Made by a program: the position numbers and the translations under genes. 64,000 bases of DNA from RGIG1918 sp964570895. GTDB lineage: Bacteria > Cyanobacteriota > Vampirovibrionia > Gastranaerophilales > Gastranaerophilaceae. Of the stretch, positions 8,096 through 17,519 are shown one piece after another; the stretch's first letter is position 1, and each line of letters starts with the position of its first letter. Location of the stretch: NCBI GenBank assembly GCA_964570895.1, contig CAZMZD010000001.1, positions 248,001 through 312,000 of the forward strand, given 5' to 3'. The notes under the pieces are model-generated. The model searched no databases. It saw only the letters and a list, made by a program, of their open reading frames with translations, and was not told the origin of the DNA.

Positions 8096-9169
8096 ATGAA
8101 GAACAATACACCAAAAGTTAGCGTAGTAATGCCAATTTTCAGGCATTCAAAAGAACAGCTCACAGCCGCCATTCAAAGTATCCTAAATCAAACATTTAGT
8201 GATTTAGAGCTAATTATCATAGATGGCGCAGCGGATAATCAAAACGCAGACATAATCAGCGAAATACAAGATAACCGCATTAAATATTTTAAAACAAAAG
8301 GTTATATAAACTGCCTAAACCTTGGGCTTAGCAAAGCGCATGGCGAATATATCGCAAGGATGGACTCTGACGACATTTCATACCCCACAAGAATTGAAGA
8401 ACAGGTCAAGTTTTTAGATGATAACCCCGATGTTTCGCTTTGCTCGTGCCTCGTGGAATATTTTGGCGAACAAAAGGGCATTTCAACAAACGAAAACGAA
8501 GTCACACTATTAAACATAATCAAAAGCCAAGAATTTGTGCACGTCGCAATGATGTTCAGAAAAAATATTAACCTGCAATACGAATACCTAAAACCCGTAG
8601 AAGATTGTTTGTTGTTTAGAAAACTATTGCTTGAAGGGCACAAATTTGCAATCATAGACAAAGTTTTATACAAAAATTATATCTCAGCAAAATCTATAAT
8701 GAAAAAATATCCAGACTATTGCAGGCAGCTAACAAACAGAATAAACATTTGGTCACTTGCAAAATATTATAATTACAACTTAAGTTTCGCCAATAAAATT
8801 ATTTTTTCAAAATCTTTTTCAAAAGATGAAGCACTAGAATTTTTAGACTTCGTTCCATTTTTGAGGGAAAAATTAAAAAATACAGGCATAAAATCAGAAA
8901 AATTCTGCTTGCAGTTTTTCTTATACATGATCACTAAATGCGAAGGCGCGCCACACCCGTCTATAAACCCTCTTGCAAACCCGTCTATAAACCCTCTTGC
9001 AAACCTGCCTATAAACCCGCTTATTTACCGAGCAATCTGCAAATTCGACAAAATCTTTTTATTAAAAGAAGCGCTGAAATTTATTTTTTCAACTGAAAAC
9101 AAATATATATCAGGCAAAAGGGCAAAAGTCCTCTGCGTTTTTAGGAAAAAGTTTAAAATTTCAAAATAA
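8096..9169 (+). CDS. Family 2 (GT-A) glycosyltransferase
   Basis: 357 residues. The GT2 domain fills about residues 5-200: VSVVMPIFRH, SILNQTFSDLELIIIDG, GLSKAHGEYIARMDSDD (the DxD metal-site motif) and YPTRIEEQV. Such enzymes transfer a sugar from a nucleotide donor to a surface glycan at the inner face of the membrane. The C-terminal third is family-unspecific and contains an 8-residue tandem repeat (PSINPLAN). No Shine-Dalgarno sequence is seen before the ATG. It stands alone rather than in a polysaccharide cluster, so its acceptor is unknown. Confidence 0.85.
   Translation: MKNNTPKVSVVMPIFRHSKEQLTAAIQSILNQTFSDLELIIIDGAADNQNADIISEIQDNRIKYFKTKGYINCLNLGLSKAHGEYIARMDSDDISYPTRIEEQVKFLDDNPDVSLCSCLVEYFGEQKGISTNENEVTLLNIIKSQEFVHVAMMFRKNINLQYEYLKPVEDCLLFRKLLLEGHKFAIIDKVLYKNYISAKSIMKKYPDYCRQLTNRINIWSLAKYYNYNLSFANKIIFSKSFSKDEALEFLDFVPFLREKLKNTGIKSEKFCLQFFLYMITKCEGAPHPSINPLANPSINPLANLPINPLIYRAICKFDKIFLLKEALKFIFSTENKYISGKRAKVLCVFRKKFKISK
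8957..9022 (+). repeat. 24-bp in-frame minisatellite in the glycosyltransferase gene
   Basis: Two identical 24-bp units (8957-8980 and 8981-9004, CCGTCTATAAACCCTCTTGC...) and a diverged partial third unit. They encode PSINPLAN twice, then LPINPLI. Copy number could vary without breaking the frame. Confidence 0.9.
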
Positions 9170-9199
9170 ATTATATCCATGTGCACACACACATCAAAC

Positions 9200-9667
9200 T
9201 TATTTGAACTTCTTTATTTTAAAATTGCGTTTTGTGTAAAAATAATTTGCAATTCTTTTAAAAAACCCTAGTTCTTCAGGTTCCCACTTGCCGTCAAGAT
9301 AATCCGAAAGCTTGTGAGGGTCTATAATTTCAGGTTTGATTTTATTTTTTAAAATTACAAATTCTTCTTCATATCCTTTGCAAGCATTAGGTATTAGATC
9401 ATACCTTACCCAATATTTATCATTGAGTCTGGTGTAAACATCTTTATATTGCCCAAAATACGCTCTTGCCTTTGCAATTTCAGGATCAATATAAGCGTTT
9501 AATTTGCCCACAGTATTTCGAATATGCGGATTTTGCGCCGTTGCATACTTACCTATAATATACTGCACCAAGTGATTTTTCTTCAAAAAAGCCACGACTT
9601 TTGGATTAGGCTCTTTTCCCTTGAACGAATGATTAATTTGATTAACACAAATTTGTTGAACTCTCAT
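9200..9667 (-). CDS. Tagged orphan protein, 155 residues
   Basis: Not recognised. The start is set at the ATG at 9665-9667, which has GAGGTG 5 bases upstream; an in-frame start 51 bases further out has none. The first 17 residues, MRVQQICVNQINHSFKG, match the short '[S/N/E]F-x-G' N-terminal signature also seen in the genes at 15606, 17139 and 25246. The rest is a soluble, basic, tyrosine-rich sequence ending in KRNFKIKKFK. It follows the giant protein gene at 9728 on the same strand, 60 bp away, so the two may be co-transcribed. Confidence 0.7.
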   Translation of the reverse strand: MRVQQICVNQINHSFKGKEPNPKVVAFLKKNHLVQYIIGKYATAQNPHIRNTVGKLNAYIDPEIAKARAYFGQYKDVYTRLNDKYWVRYDLIPNACKGYEEEFVILKNKIKPEIIDPHKLSDYLDGKWEPEELGFFKRIANYFYTKRNFKIKKFK

Positions 9668-9727
9668 ATAACACCTCACAGAGGCTATGTTATCACCAAA
9701 CACAAATCTTGGCAACAAAACTGTTAA

Positions 9728-12700
9728 TTAATATCTACCAAGCAAATAAATTGGCAAGTCATGTTTTTTTGCAAAATTCAAAAATTCTTGCGGAACTTCA
9801 TCAAGCGTATTAACCCTTGCCACTAAAGCATTTACGGTCGGCATAAATAAATTTGCTTCATTATGTTGATTGCGGTTATCTTTTGCAGTGTTTTCCATAA
9901 TATAATTATCTAAATCATTCAGGGCAGTTTTAACATCATATCCGCTAATTTGCTTACTTCCCGCTGTAAAAATATCATCGTCATTAATTGCTGTTGCATA
10001 TTTTTTATCTGCAATTTGTCGATATAATTCTGAATATTCTGCATCATCAATGTTCAAACTGTTTTTAATAACACGAACTTGATTAGTCCTCATATCTGAT
10101 AAATATCCCGATTTTCCTGTGATTATATCAGAAAAATTATTAAAATCTTTACCGTAACCTGAAGCTTGGTTAGTTGTATCAAAGTTTGCAATATTGATAT
10201 TTTCAGCCTCTAAAGATACTCCAAAATTTTGATTGCCATACGTTGGGCATTTATCGGGCGAAACATAAGAAGCGCACAAAAACGCTCCATCTGATACATT
10301 TGCAAGATTTTCCAACGTTTCTAAACCCGAAGCATTATTGTTCATATGAACAAACAATCTCGTAGATTTAGGTGTAGTATTTGGCGCAAAACCATATTTT
10401 GACAAATCTTCGTCACCATCAAGAGCTGCAAAATTAATTACTTTATAAGTTGCTCCGTTATATTCTTCTTTAGGAACCAAATCTTTTGCCACAACTTTAG
10501 TTGTGAACATCAATTGCCCTGTTTTATTAATATTATCAAAAGAAGAAGAAATTGGGTCTAAATTTTCTTTAGTAAGCGCGGAACTATGAGTTTGGTAAAA
10601 TTGATCGCTAACGCCTTTTAAATCAGCGCTTGCCATGATTTTTGCCACTGAATAATCATCTTTATGCCTAAAATATGAAGCAATCTTATTTGCATTTCCA
10701 GCTGTTGAATATTCTTCAAGCCAATGGTGATTTTTAACAAGTTCACCAATTCTATTTCTAATATCAACATTTAAAGCATATTTTTTCATTATATCTTTAG
10801 CGTAGAATGATGATATTTGCGGGTGAGATTTGTCGACAACTCCTTCAGATTTTGCGATGTCGTGCAATATCGTTGCCCATTTTAAACAAGTTTTATCAAG
10901 GTTTGATAAATCCTTATATTCTTCCGAGCTCAGAGCTTCTTTATATACCGTTAAAATATGCGAATCCAAAGAAAGCGCTTGAGTGTCGTGTTGTTGTTTC
11001 CCTATGGTATTTACAAATTCAGGAACTGCTTTAATCAAAGAATTTAAAGAATTATCCAATTCCACGTCACCCGTTTTAACGGAATTATTTTTAATAAATC
11101 TGTTTGCCAAATTTAAAACTTCGCCTTCAATGCCGTCGGAAGATAATTTAGTTAAATCAACAATACCGTCGTAACCTGTTATTTTGCCGTCAGCTTCGAT
11201 TGCTTCTATTCCTAATTTATTTATTATTATTTTTCGCTCGCTGTCAGAAACATCTTTTAAAGCATTTGACACATCAGACAAAAATTCAGAGCGCGAATAT
11301 TCAAGCGGAATGCCTTCTTTTCCATATTTTGTAAAATCAGCATTTTTAATAACATCATCGACTGCAGGATTATTATTTGCAAAAAATCCCTTCATGCCTT
11401 GAAGAATATCATCTTTCGATACATCAGTCGTTGTTATAACTTTATTTAGCGAAGCTTCAATTTTCTCACACAAAATGTCATGTTGCGATATTTCTTCCGC
11501 GCTAAACACTTTTTCATAATTTGCAGATGTTTTAAGCAAAGCAATTTGATCAACAATTCTGGTCCTTAAATCTATTTTATCCCTTACTGTCATGCTGGCA
11601 AGACTTGAAGTATCAAAATCTTCTTGAGTCAAAACCTTTGCATAAGTTTCCAAATCATTCGATTCTAAGCCTAAATCAATTTTTTCTAACAATTTACCTA
11701 ATTTATCACCATGTTCTCTGGCAAGGTATCTAACAGTTGCAGAATCAACACCTTTATCAATTATATTTAACGCAGTGTCAAATTCTGCGCCCTCCAGATT
11801 TACTAAATCTTTAATATCATACCCGCAAGCACCTTTATCAGCCAATTTTAACGCCTTCTCAAATTTTGCACCTTCTAGGCTTATTAAATCTTTAATACAG
11901 CCCCCGTCAACGCCTTTATCAGCAAATTTTAAGGCATTATCAAATTCCGTACCCTCCAAATTTGCTAAATCTTTAATGTAAGCTCCATCAACACCTTTAT
12001 AAGCAAACTTTAATGCATTATCAAACATTGCGCCATCAAGGGTTGCTATATTTGCAATGTAAAAGTCATTAACTCCCGCGTTTTTAAGGGTTACGGCGTT
12101 ATTAATTTGTTCGCCTTTTAAATTCATTGCAAGCAGATCGATACAATTATCATTAATTCCGCCCTTTTTAAGAATTACGGCGTTTTGAACCTGCTCGCCT
12201 TTTAATTTTGTTGCCATATACTCAATATGATAGTCATCAATTCCGCCATTTTTGAGAATTACTGCATTTTGAGCCTGTTCATTTGTTAACATCGTTGCGA
12301 ATTTTTCAATATAATAATCAACAAATCCGCCATTTTTGAGAATTGCTGCATTTTGAGCCTGTTCACCATTTAAACGTGTTGCAAAATACTCAATACGATA
12401 GTCGCCAAATCCGCCATTTTTGAGAATTGCTGCATTTTGAAATTGTTCGCCTGTTAATTTAGTTGCCAAGTTTTCAATATGATAATCATCAATTCCTGCA
12501 TTTTTAAGAGCTATAGCGCCATTAATTTGTTCATCTTTTAAATTTGTTGCAAGATTCCCAATGCAATAATCGTCAATTCCTGCTTTTCTAAGGACAGCAG
12601 CATTTTGGACCTGCTCGTTTGTTAATTTTGTTGCCAAGCCTACAATATGATGGTCGCCAATCCCTGCATTTTTTAGTGTTGCAGCATTTTGAACCTGTTC

Positions 12701-15442
12701 GGTTGTTAGTTTTATTGTAAAATCTTTAATATCTAAATCGTTAACCCCTGCATTTTTAAGGGTAACAGCGTTTTGAATTTGTTCATCTGTAAATTCTATC
12801 GCCATTTTCTCAACTTGATAATCACTAATTCCTGCATTTTTAAGGGTTACAGCGTTTTGAATTTGTTCGTTTGTTGATTTTGCTGCCAAGTTCACAACCG
12901 CATAACGGCCAAGACCTGCATTTTTAAGGATTGCAGCGTTGTTGCACACATCATTATTTCTTGCATTTTTGATTGCATCAAAAGCCTTAAACCCCGAGTG
13001 TTTTAAGAGCATAAGTTTTTTAAAATAAGACATTTCTGCAACATCTTCAACTTCTTGCTTAGCAACATTATTTTTTTGAGCAGAAATATCGCTTTTGGCG
13101 CTATCTTCAGCTTGCGTTTTTGCACTATCTATCCTGCCTGCGCCGTCACTTTCAATAGCTTCTGCAGTTTGTGTTTTTGCACCATCTGTAGTTTTCTGCG
13201 TTTTTGTGCCATCTGTAAGCCCTGTTTCCTGCTTAACTTTTATTGTTTCTTCAAAAAATGTTTCAATATCTGCTTGTTTCATTCCGCAAGAAGATAGAAG
13301 TTCGCCAGCTTTTGCAGGGTTATTTTCTTCTAAAATCAATTTTCCTGCAGTTTCTAAAATTTGTTGTTGAGTTTTTGGAACTTCTGTATCATTAATTTTA
13401 ATTTGCGCACCGTCTTGGCTTCTTGCCATTTTAACGTCCGCGCCATCAACCGTATCAAGCTTCACATCACCGCTTGTTTTTGTTGGAACATCTGCCATAT
13501 CAACGCTTTTTCCGCCAACACCTGCACCAAGCGCGTCATCTGCAACTGCGCCGTAATTATTCACTTTAGATGTTGCAATACCAATTAACAAGCCTCTGAT
13601 TTGGTTTCTGCCTTCGCCAAGTATTCTATCCCAGCTGAAAAATTCGTCTTTATCAGCAAATTGCCCAGCCCTTGCGCTTTCAATTAAATAATCCGCGCCC
13701 AAAGACAAGCTCATATCAGAAGCAATTTCAAAAACATTGCCAAGCGCAACTGAATTTGTCATTGTTGTTGCATAAGGGTTGATAATATTTCCCGTAACTT
13801 TTCCAATTCCGGAACCAACCACGGCAGAGCCAACGCTCACAGCATTTTGCTTTGCTAAATCACCAACATTGAAATCATTAGCACGAGAAGCGGCAAGCAC
13901 ATTCCCTTTAACCAAATTACCGTTTTCATCTTGAGAGAGCGACTCAACCGTTTCAATTTCATAAGTCACCACTTTCCCCGTATTCGAATCAGTTAATTCA
14001 TAATACACAGAATACGTGCCATCATCATTTTGAACAATGTTTGATGGCGTTTCGGCTTTTGCATAATTTCCCGTTGCCTCGTAAAGCGCATTTGTTCCAA
14101 CTGTATTTAACATATAGTTTGAAGTTGTGCTAAATGCTGCAATTTTAGCGCCATACGCTGCCGATTTACCAAAGCCTGTGAATGCTGATTTTGCCGCATT
14201 TTTAACCCCGCCGGACACCACTTGTTCTGCGCCCTTTTTGGCAGCTGCCGTTCCGGACCCTTTAATAGCAGAAAAACCCTTGCCCGCAAGGTTTGCGCTT
14301 CCCATTGTCATAGCTGTCACTGCGCCATTGATTGCACCACCGCCAAAATCAAGAACACCTTGTTCAAGCGAATATTTTTCGTCAGTTCCGATTGTGTCTG
14401 TTCCTTTTATCAAAACATTTGCCGCGCCGCCAACTGCTGCGCCAAGCGCGATTGAAGCGCCGCCCGTGAAAGGAGCCGCAATAACGCACGCTGCAACCGC
14501 TAAACCTGTCACAATACCTGCGCCAACTTCTTTTAGGGAGTCTTGAGTTTCTTCGTAGTCCATAATCGCTTCAGCAGCTTCAGAATTGCCGACTTTTGAA
14601 ACCCCTTGAAATAATTCATCAATTCCATCGAGCGTTAGTGCTTCACCTGTAAGTGCTTGATATTTTTGAGCAAAATCAGGGTCATCGGGGTTCAGGGAAT
14701 TAACTTGATTTATGAAATCTTGAACCTTGGCGTCTGCGCATTTAGAGTTTGTTCCAAAGCCCATAACGTTATTTATTCCACCCATAGCCTTTGAAAACCA
14801 GCCTTGGTTATCTTTAGATTCTTCCATTAATTTTTGGAGCGAAGCAGCTTGTTCTTGCAGAGTTTCGACAATTACTTGCTTTTCTTCATTGGATAAGCTG
14901 TCTGCAACACTTTGTGCCTCAAGTGCGCTTGCGCGAACTTCATCAGTTAAATCTGCGCCCATAATCGCACTATATGCCTCTTGTAATTTGCTCGGGTCAG
15001 CTTTTGCAGAATTTAAAAGTGCAATTTTTTCATCCAATTCAACTTTTGCGGTGTCTTTAAATCCTTTACCTGCAAGAGCATTTTTGCAAGAAGAGAAAAA
15101 CCCGCCAATGCTTCCTGCAATACCTTTCCCGCTTTGGCTTGCCTTATATTCAGCTTCAAGTTTTTCAATTTCAGCTTCAAGCTGCTTAATTATAACTTCA
15201 TTTTCATCGACATCAGAAGAAGCAGAAGTTTTTTCACCCTCTTGAGCCACTGCTTCATTATTTTCATCAAAATTTACATCAATGTATTCATTATCAGCAA
15301 TCGAATTTAAAGCTTCAGCGCCTGTTGTTTTTTGGCTTTTTGCAACAGCTTGAGAGTCCTTGACATCATTTGCGGCGCTAGTTGATATTTGATAATTATT
15401 AAGATTAAGTTGCACTTTCTTGTCGTATGACATCTTCTTCAT
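9728..15442 (-). CDS. Giant multidomain protein with 28-residue helical repeats and an HD phosphohydrolase domain
   Basis: 1904 residues. Order of parts: coiled coil about 65-110; a module shared with the gene at 1-879 (about 110-285); glycine/alanine-rich hydrophobic segments about 305-430 (AACVIAAPFTGGASIALGAA) that could enter a membrane; a low-complexity linker about 680-810; about sixteen 27-28-residue repeats at 833-1274; an HD domain near 1490-1600 with SLDSH, ILHDIAK (H1527, D1528), KNHHW and SADLKG; and a 300-residue C-terminal domain with FLCASYVSPDKC and FGVSLEAEN. HD domains hydrolyse phosphate esters or nucleotides. There is no signal peptide. Two starts are possible: 15442, or the Met at 15433; AAGGTG lies 1 base before the first and 10 before the second. 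The whole is unrecognised; the layout resembles large secreted or contact-dependent effectors, which is inference. Confidence 0.8.
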   Translation of the reverse strand: MKKMSYDKKVQLNLNNYQISTSAANDVKDSQAVAKSQKTTGAEALNSIADNEYIDVNFDENNEAVAQEGEKTSASSDVDENEVIIKQLEAEIEKLEAEYKASQSGKGIAGSIGGFFSSCKNALAGKGFKDTAKVELDEKIALLNSAKADPSKLQEAYSAIMGADLTDEVRASALEAQSVADSLSNEEKQVIVETLQEQAASLQKLMEESKDNQGWFSKAMGGINNVMGFGTNSKCADAKVQDFINQVNSLNPDDPDFAQKYQALTGEALTLDGIDELFQGVSKVGNSEAAEAIMDYEETQDSLKEVGAGIVTGLAVAACVIAAPFTGGASIALGAAVGGAANVLIKGTDTIGTDEKYSLEQGVLDFGGGAINGAVTAMTMGSANLAGKGFSAIKGSGTAAAKKGAEQVVSGGVKNAAKSAFTGFGKSAAYGAKIAAFSTTSNYMLNTVGTNALYEATGNYAKAETPSNIVQNDDGTYSVYYELTDSNTGKVVTYEIETVESLSQDENGNLVKGNVLAASRANDFNVGDLAKQNAVSVGSAVVGSGIGKVTGNIINPYATTMTNSVALGNVFEIASDMSLSLGADYLIESARAGQFADKDEFFSWDRILGEGRNQIRGLLIGIATSKVNNYGAVADDALGAGVGGKSVDMADVPTKTSGDVKLDTVDGADVKMARSQDGAQIKINDTEVPKTQQQILETAGKLILEENNPAKAGELLSSCGMKQADIETFFEETIKVKQETGLTDGTKTQKTTDGAKTQTAEAIESDGAGRIDSAKTQAEDSAKSDISAQKNNVAKQEVEDVAEMSYFKKLMLLKHSGFKAFDAIKNARNNDVCNNAAILKNAGLGRYAVVNLAAKSTNEQIQNAVTLKNAGISDYQVEKMAIEFTDEQIQNAVTLKNAGVNDLDIKDFTIKLTTEQVQNAATLKNAGIGDHHIVGLATKLTNEQVQNAAVLRKAGIDDYCIGNLATNLKDEQINGAIALKNAGIDDYHIENLATKLTGEQFQNAAILKNGGFGDYRIEYFATRLNGEQAQNAAILKNGGFVDYYIEKFATMLTNEQAQNAVILKNGGIDDYHIEYMATKLKGEQVQNAVILKKGGINDNCIDLLAMNLKGEQINNAVTLKNAGVNDFYIANIATLDGAMFDNALKFAYKGVDGAYIKDLANLEGTEFDNALKFADKGVDGGCIKDLISLEGAKFEKALKLADKGACGYDIKDLVNLEGAEFDTALNIIDKGVDSATVRYLAREHGDKLGKLLEKIDLGLESNDLETYAKVLTQEDFDTSSLASMTVRDKIDLRTRIVDQIALLKTSANYEKVFSAEEISQHDILCEKIEASLNKVITTTDVSKDDILQGMKGFFANNNPAVDDVIKNADFTKYGKEGIPLEYSRSEFLSDVSNALKDVSDSERKIIINKLGIEAIEADGKITGYDGIVDLTKLSSDGIEGEVLNLANRFIKNNSVKTGDVELDNSLNSLIKAVPEFVNTIGKQQHDTQALSLDSHILTVYKEALSSEEYKDLSNLDKTCLKWATILHDIAKSEGVVDKSHPQISSFYAKDIMKKYALNVDIRNRIGELVKNHHWLEEYSTAGNANKIASYFRHKDDYSVAKIMASADLKGVSDQFYQTHSSALTKENLDPISSSFDNINKTGQLMFTTKVVAKDLVPKEEYNGATYKVINFAALDGDEDLSKYGFAPNTTPKSTRLFVHMNNNASGLETLENLANVSDGAFLCASYVSPDKCPTYGNQNFGVSLEAENINIANFDTTNQASGYGKDFNNFSDIITGKSGYLSDMRTNQVRVIKNSLNIDDAEYSELYRQIADKKYATAINDDDIFTAGSKQISGYDVKTALNDLDNYIMENTAKDNRNQHNEANLFMPTVNALVARVNTLDEVPQEFLNFAKKHDLPIYLLGRY
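11621..12946 (-). repeat. Tandem 84/81-bp repeats coding 28/27-residue helical units
   Basis: Sixteen units in the giant protein. Units 1-10 are 28 residues with consensus VQNAxxLKNAGIxDYxIExL followed by ATKLTxEQ. Units 11-16 are 27 residues (FDNALKFADKGVDGxxIKDL, then xxLEGxE). Regular Ala, Leu and Gly positions suggest a helix-turn-helix solenoid. Conservation is high at the DNA level in units 6-9, pointing to recent duplication. Confidence 0.93.
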
Positions 15443-15605
15443 TCACCTTGCAAGTTCACAAAGAGTCATACGGCACGCTCGCGCGCAAAATTTAAGAAAA
15501 AAATAAAAAATTTACAAAACGTAATATCGCCAAAGAAATTATTTTGCGCAAGGATGTTTTATTTTTAATCTGCAAAAGTTGAAATCACTAAGATTTTAGG
15601 TTTAA

Positions 15606-16313
15606 TTAGCCCTTTACTTCAATATCGTCTTCGCCTTGCAAATTGACTTCACTAAACGAGTCGCGCACAAGCTCGCCAAGCCCAGCAACACCAATTTTTA
15701 AAGTATCATCTTTAGAAGAATAGAACAAATCACAGTTAGAAAATTTCAACCCTGAAAGCGTTGTAAGAGGGATATTTCTTTGAACAAATTTATCTTTAAT
15801 TAAATTATTTGTCTTTTTTGAAAGTTCCGCCCTTGTGGAATTATTTTCCTTCCCACCAACAATAATTGCGCTTTTTATCCCGCCAGACGCTTTTTCAAAT
15901 TTATCAATCGAAGCGCCCAAGTGGTCTTTTTTCCAGCCTGCAGAGCAGGTTAAAATATCGTAATTTTCAATTGTCGGTGCAATATGAAACATCGCAACAT
16001 CGCCATTATTTCCAAGCACAACGCCTGCCGTGCAAATATCAACCGAGCGCGTCGTGCCATATACAGGTTGCGATGCAATTTGATATTTTCCGCTTTTTAT
16101 GTCATTAGACCTAGGCATTTTATTTCGCACGGTTTTAGGGTAAACTTTATCCATTCTTGGCAGAGTTTCAATTTCCGCCCAAGCGTCAGACATCGGCACG
16201 TTTATTTTCTTTTTGTAATCAGGGTCAGAAAATTTTTTATTCAATTCCCTGTTATGCTTGATTTTATCTTGAAGTATGATTTTTGTTCCAAAGCTAATTT
16301 TCATATTGTTCAC
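15606..16313 (-). CDS. CheD-like putative cysteine deamidase with an N-terminal tag
   Basis: 235 residues, GTG start at 16311-16313 with GAGGAA 9 bases upstream. An ATG three codons further in (16304) lies 18 bases from it. The tag is MKISFG. In the C-terminal half T88, C94 and H110 (TTRSVDICTAG ... VAMFHIAP) have the spacing of the CheD triad: Thr, Cys six residues later, His 16-17 after that. The following strand IIVGGKENNST and helix with FVQRNIPL resemble the FGG...N...GIP core of CheD. CheD deamidates receptor glutamines in chemotaxis, and bacterial toxins use the same fold on host proteins. No chemotaxis gene is nearby. It lies next to the giant protein gene on the same strand. Confidence 0.55.
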   Translation of the reverse strand: MNNMKISFGTKIILQDKIKHNRELNKKFSDPDYKKKINVPMSDAWAEIETLPRMDKVYPKTVRNKMPRSNDIKSGKYQIASQPVYGTTRSVDICTAGVVLGNNGDVAMFHIAPTIENYDILTCSAGWKKDHLGASIDKFEKASGGIKSAIIVGGKENNSTRAELSKKTNNLIKDKFVQRNIPLTTLSGLKFSNCDLFYSSKDDTLKIGVAGLGELVRDSFSEVNLQGEDDIEVKG

Positions 16314-16702
16314 ATTTGTAAATTCCTCATATATAAAAGCAATAAATAAAATTTTTTGCAAGAGCGAAGAAAATTTTTAGCAAAATTTGTTTTTTTCAAA
16401 AATTTTTGAGCGAGCCGTAGAGCGCATTTATACGTACCACACAGCTTAAACATATAACTTGTCATCCTGAAAGCGTAGAAAATAAGGTGAAGCCGTAATT
16501 TTCAAGCTGTTCAGGATCTTGACAATTAATGCAACTTGGCACAATATTTTACCTTTTGTTCACTTTTTCTTTTTGTTCAAACGCCGATGCAAAAAGAACG
16601 CCTTAGCTCTTATGCGAGATTACGAGCATTAGAGATAAGGTTGATGCCTTGTGTAAAAAGTGAACCGAAAAAGAAAAACACGGCTCTTGCTTTGCGCTTG
16701 CC

Positions 16703-16848
16703 ATTTTTCAAATTTTTATCTCAGAAATCGCAGTCGAGCTTTTGCGAATAGCTATTTAACAAAAACATGTCCTGCACTTTGTAATTAAAGCTGTGACCGC
16801 AAAACCTCTCCGCAATTTCCGTTTAGTGATAAAAATTTTGAAAAATTA
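16703..16848 (+). repeat. Inverted long repeat, copy 1
   Basis: About 146 bp that recurs as its reverse complement at 20256-20401 with a few mismatches. Shared landmarks are CAGAAATCGCAGTCGAGC and GACCGCAAAACCTCTCCGC. Confidence 0.85.
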
Positions 16849-16976
16849 GCCCGCAGGTTGGGCTTTCAGTTGTAAGGTGCGTTTATACGCACCTTTATTG
16901 CAACAAACACGTAGGTTGGGCATACTTGCCCAACAACTTAAATATATAACCTGTCATCCTGAAAGCGTAGAAAATC

Positions 16977-17041
16977 AGTTTGTAGGTCAGGCGCCGCCTG
17001 ACAAATTACAATATTGTTGGGCATACCTGCCCAACAACAAA
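16977..17041 (+). repeat. 64-bp direct repeat, left copy
   Basis: GTTTGTAGGTCAGGCGCCGC through CCTGCCCAACAACAAA. It differs from the right copy at 17520-17583 by a single base. The two copies bracket the tagged orphan gene at 17139-17513. Confidence 0.9.
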
Positions 17042-17138
17042 GAACCAAATTGTAAAATTTTATTAATATATTGCAGAACAACTAGCAAGTAAATAATTTT
17101 CAGAACATTGTATGTCTACAACGGCACAAGGAGAAATT

Positions 17139-17513
17139 ATGAGAATTACACCTACAGTCTTTCATCCAAATTCATCACCAAATTTCAATGGCATTTCAAT
17201 ATTAACAAGAACCGAAAAACTCGTAGACGAAAATAAAAAATTGGATATCACAAACAAATATTACGATTATTACTCATTTGAAGACGAAACCCCTCTGCAC
17301 ATTGAAGACGGGCAAAAATGCATTCAAAATAAAAGCGAGCTTCAACCACCTGAAGATACAGAAAATGGCTTAACTAAATGCGTGAACTATATCATAGGAA
17401 ATACGAAAAAACTTCCGCTAACATGCAAACAATTTCATATGTTCAGGCAAATGGGTTATTCTGATAAAGCTATTTTAGAAAACCTTAGCGCAAATAAAGA
17501 TAAAACAAAGTAG
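17139..17513 (+). CDS. Tagged orphan protein, 124 residues
   Basis: Not recognised. The ATG at 17139 has a textbook AAGGAGAAATT before it; an in-frame start 27 bases upstream does not. The N-terminus MRITPTVFHPNSSPNFNG carries the same 'F-x-G' type tag as three other proteins in the window. The remainder is soluble with an acidic middle (YSFEDETPLHIEDG) and a C-terminal helical part. Near-identical 64-bp palindromic direct repeats lie on both sides of the gene, and it has no operon partner, so it looks like a cassette-type accessory gene. Confidence 0.7.
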   Translation: MRITPTVFHPNSSPNFNGISILTRTEKLVDENKKLDITNKYYDYYSFEDETPLHIEDGQKCIQNKSELQPPEDTENGLTKCVNYIIGNTKKLPLTCKQFHMFRQMGYSDKAILENLSANKDKTK

Positions 17514-17519
17514 TTTGTA

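Larger units (their letters stand above)
16314..17138. repeat. Mosaic of palindromic repeats, no gene
   Basis: 825 bp with no credible gene. Modules seen: a GTCATCCTGAA...TTCAGGAT hairpin element (16461-16522); a degraded coding-like segment (about 16535-16640) related to 24779-24855 and 60879-60945; one half of a ~146-bp inverted pair (16703-16848); GGTGCGTTTATACGCACC (16876-16893); TTGGGCATACTTGCCCAA (16916-16933); a second, truncated GTCATCCTGAA element (about 16953-16976) joined abruptly to a GTCAGGC-GCC-GCCTGAC palindrome and another TTGGGCA palindrome (16977-17041). Confidence 0.85.

Noticed and set aside
14127..14546. Plus-strand ORFs inside the giant protein gene (for example 139 residues rich in Ala and Pro)
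   Set aside because: They mirror the Gly/Ala-rich coding sequence on the opposite strand, have no ribosome sites, and lie within an unbroken 1904-codon frame.
16314..17138. Palindrome-rich regions as CRISPR arrays
   Set aside because: Repeats are palindromes of several kinds at irregular distances, with no unique spacers of equal length and no cas genes.
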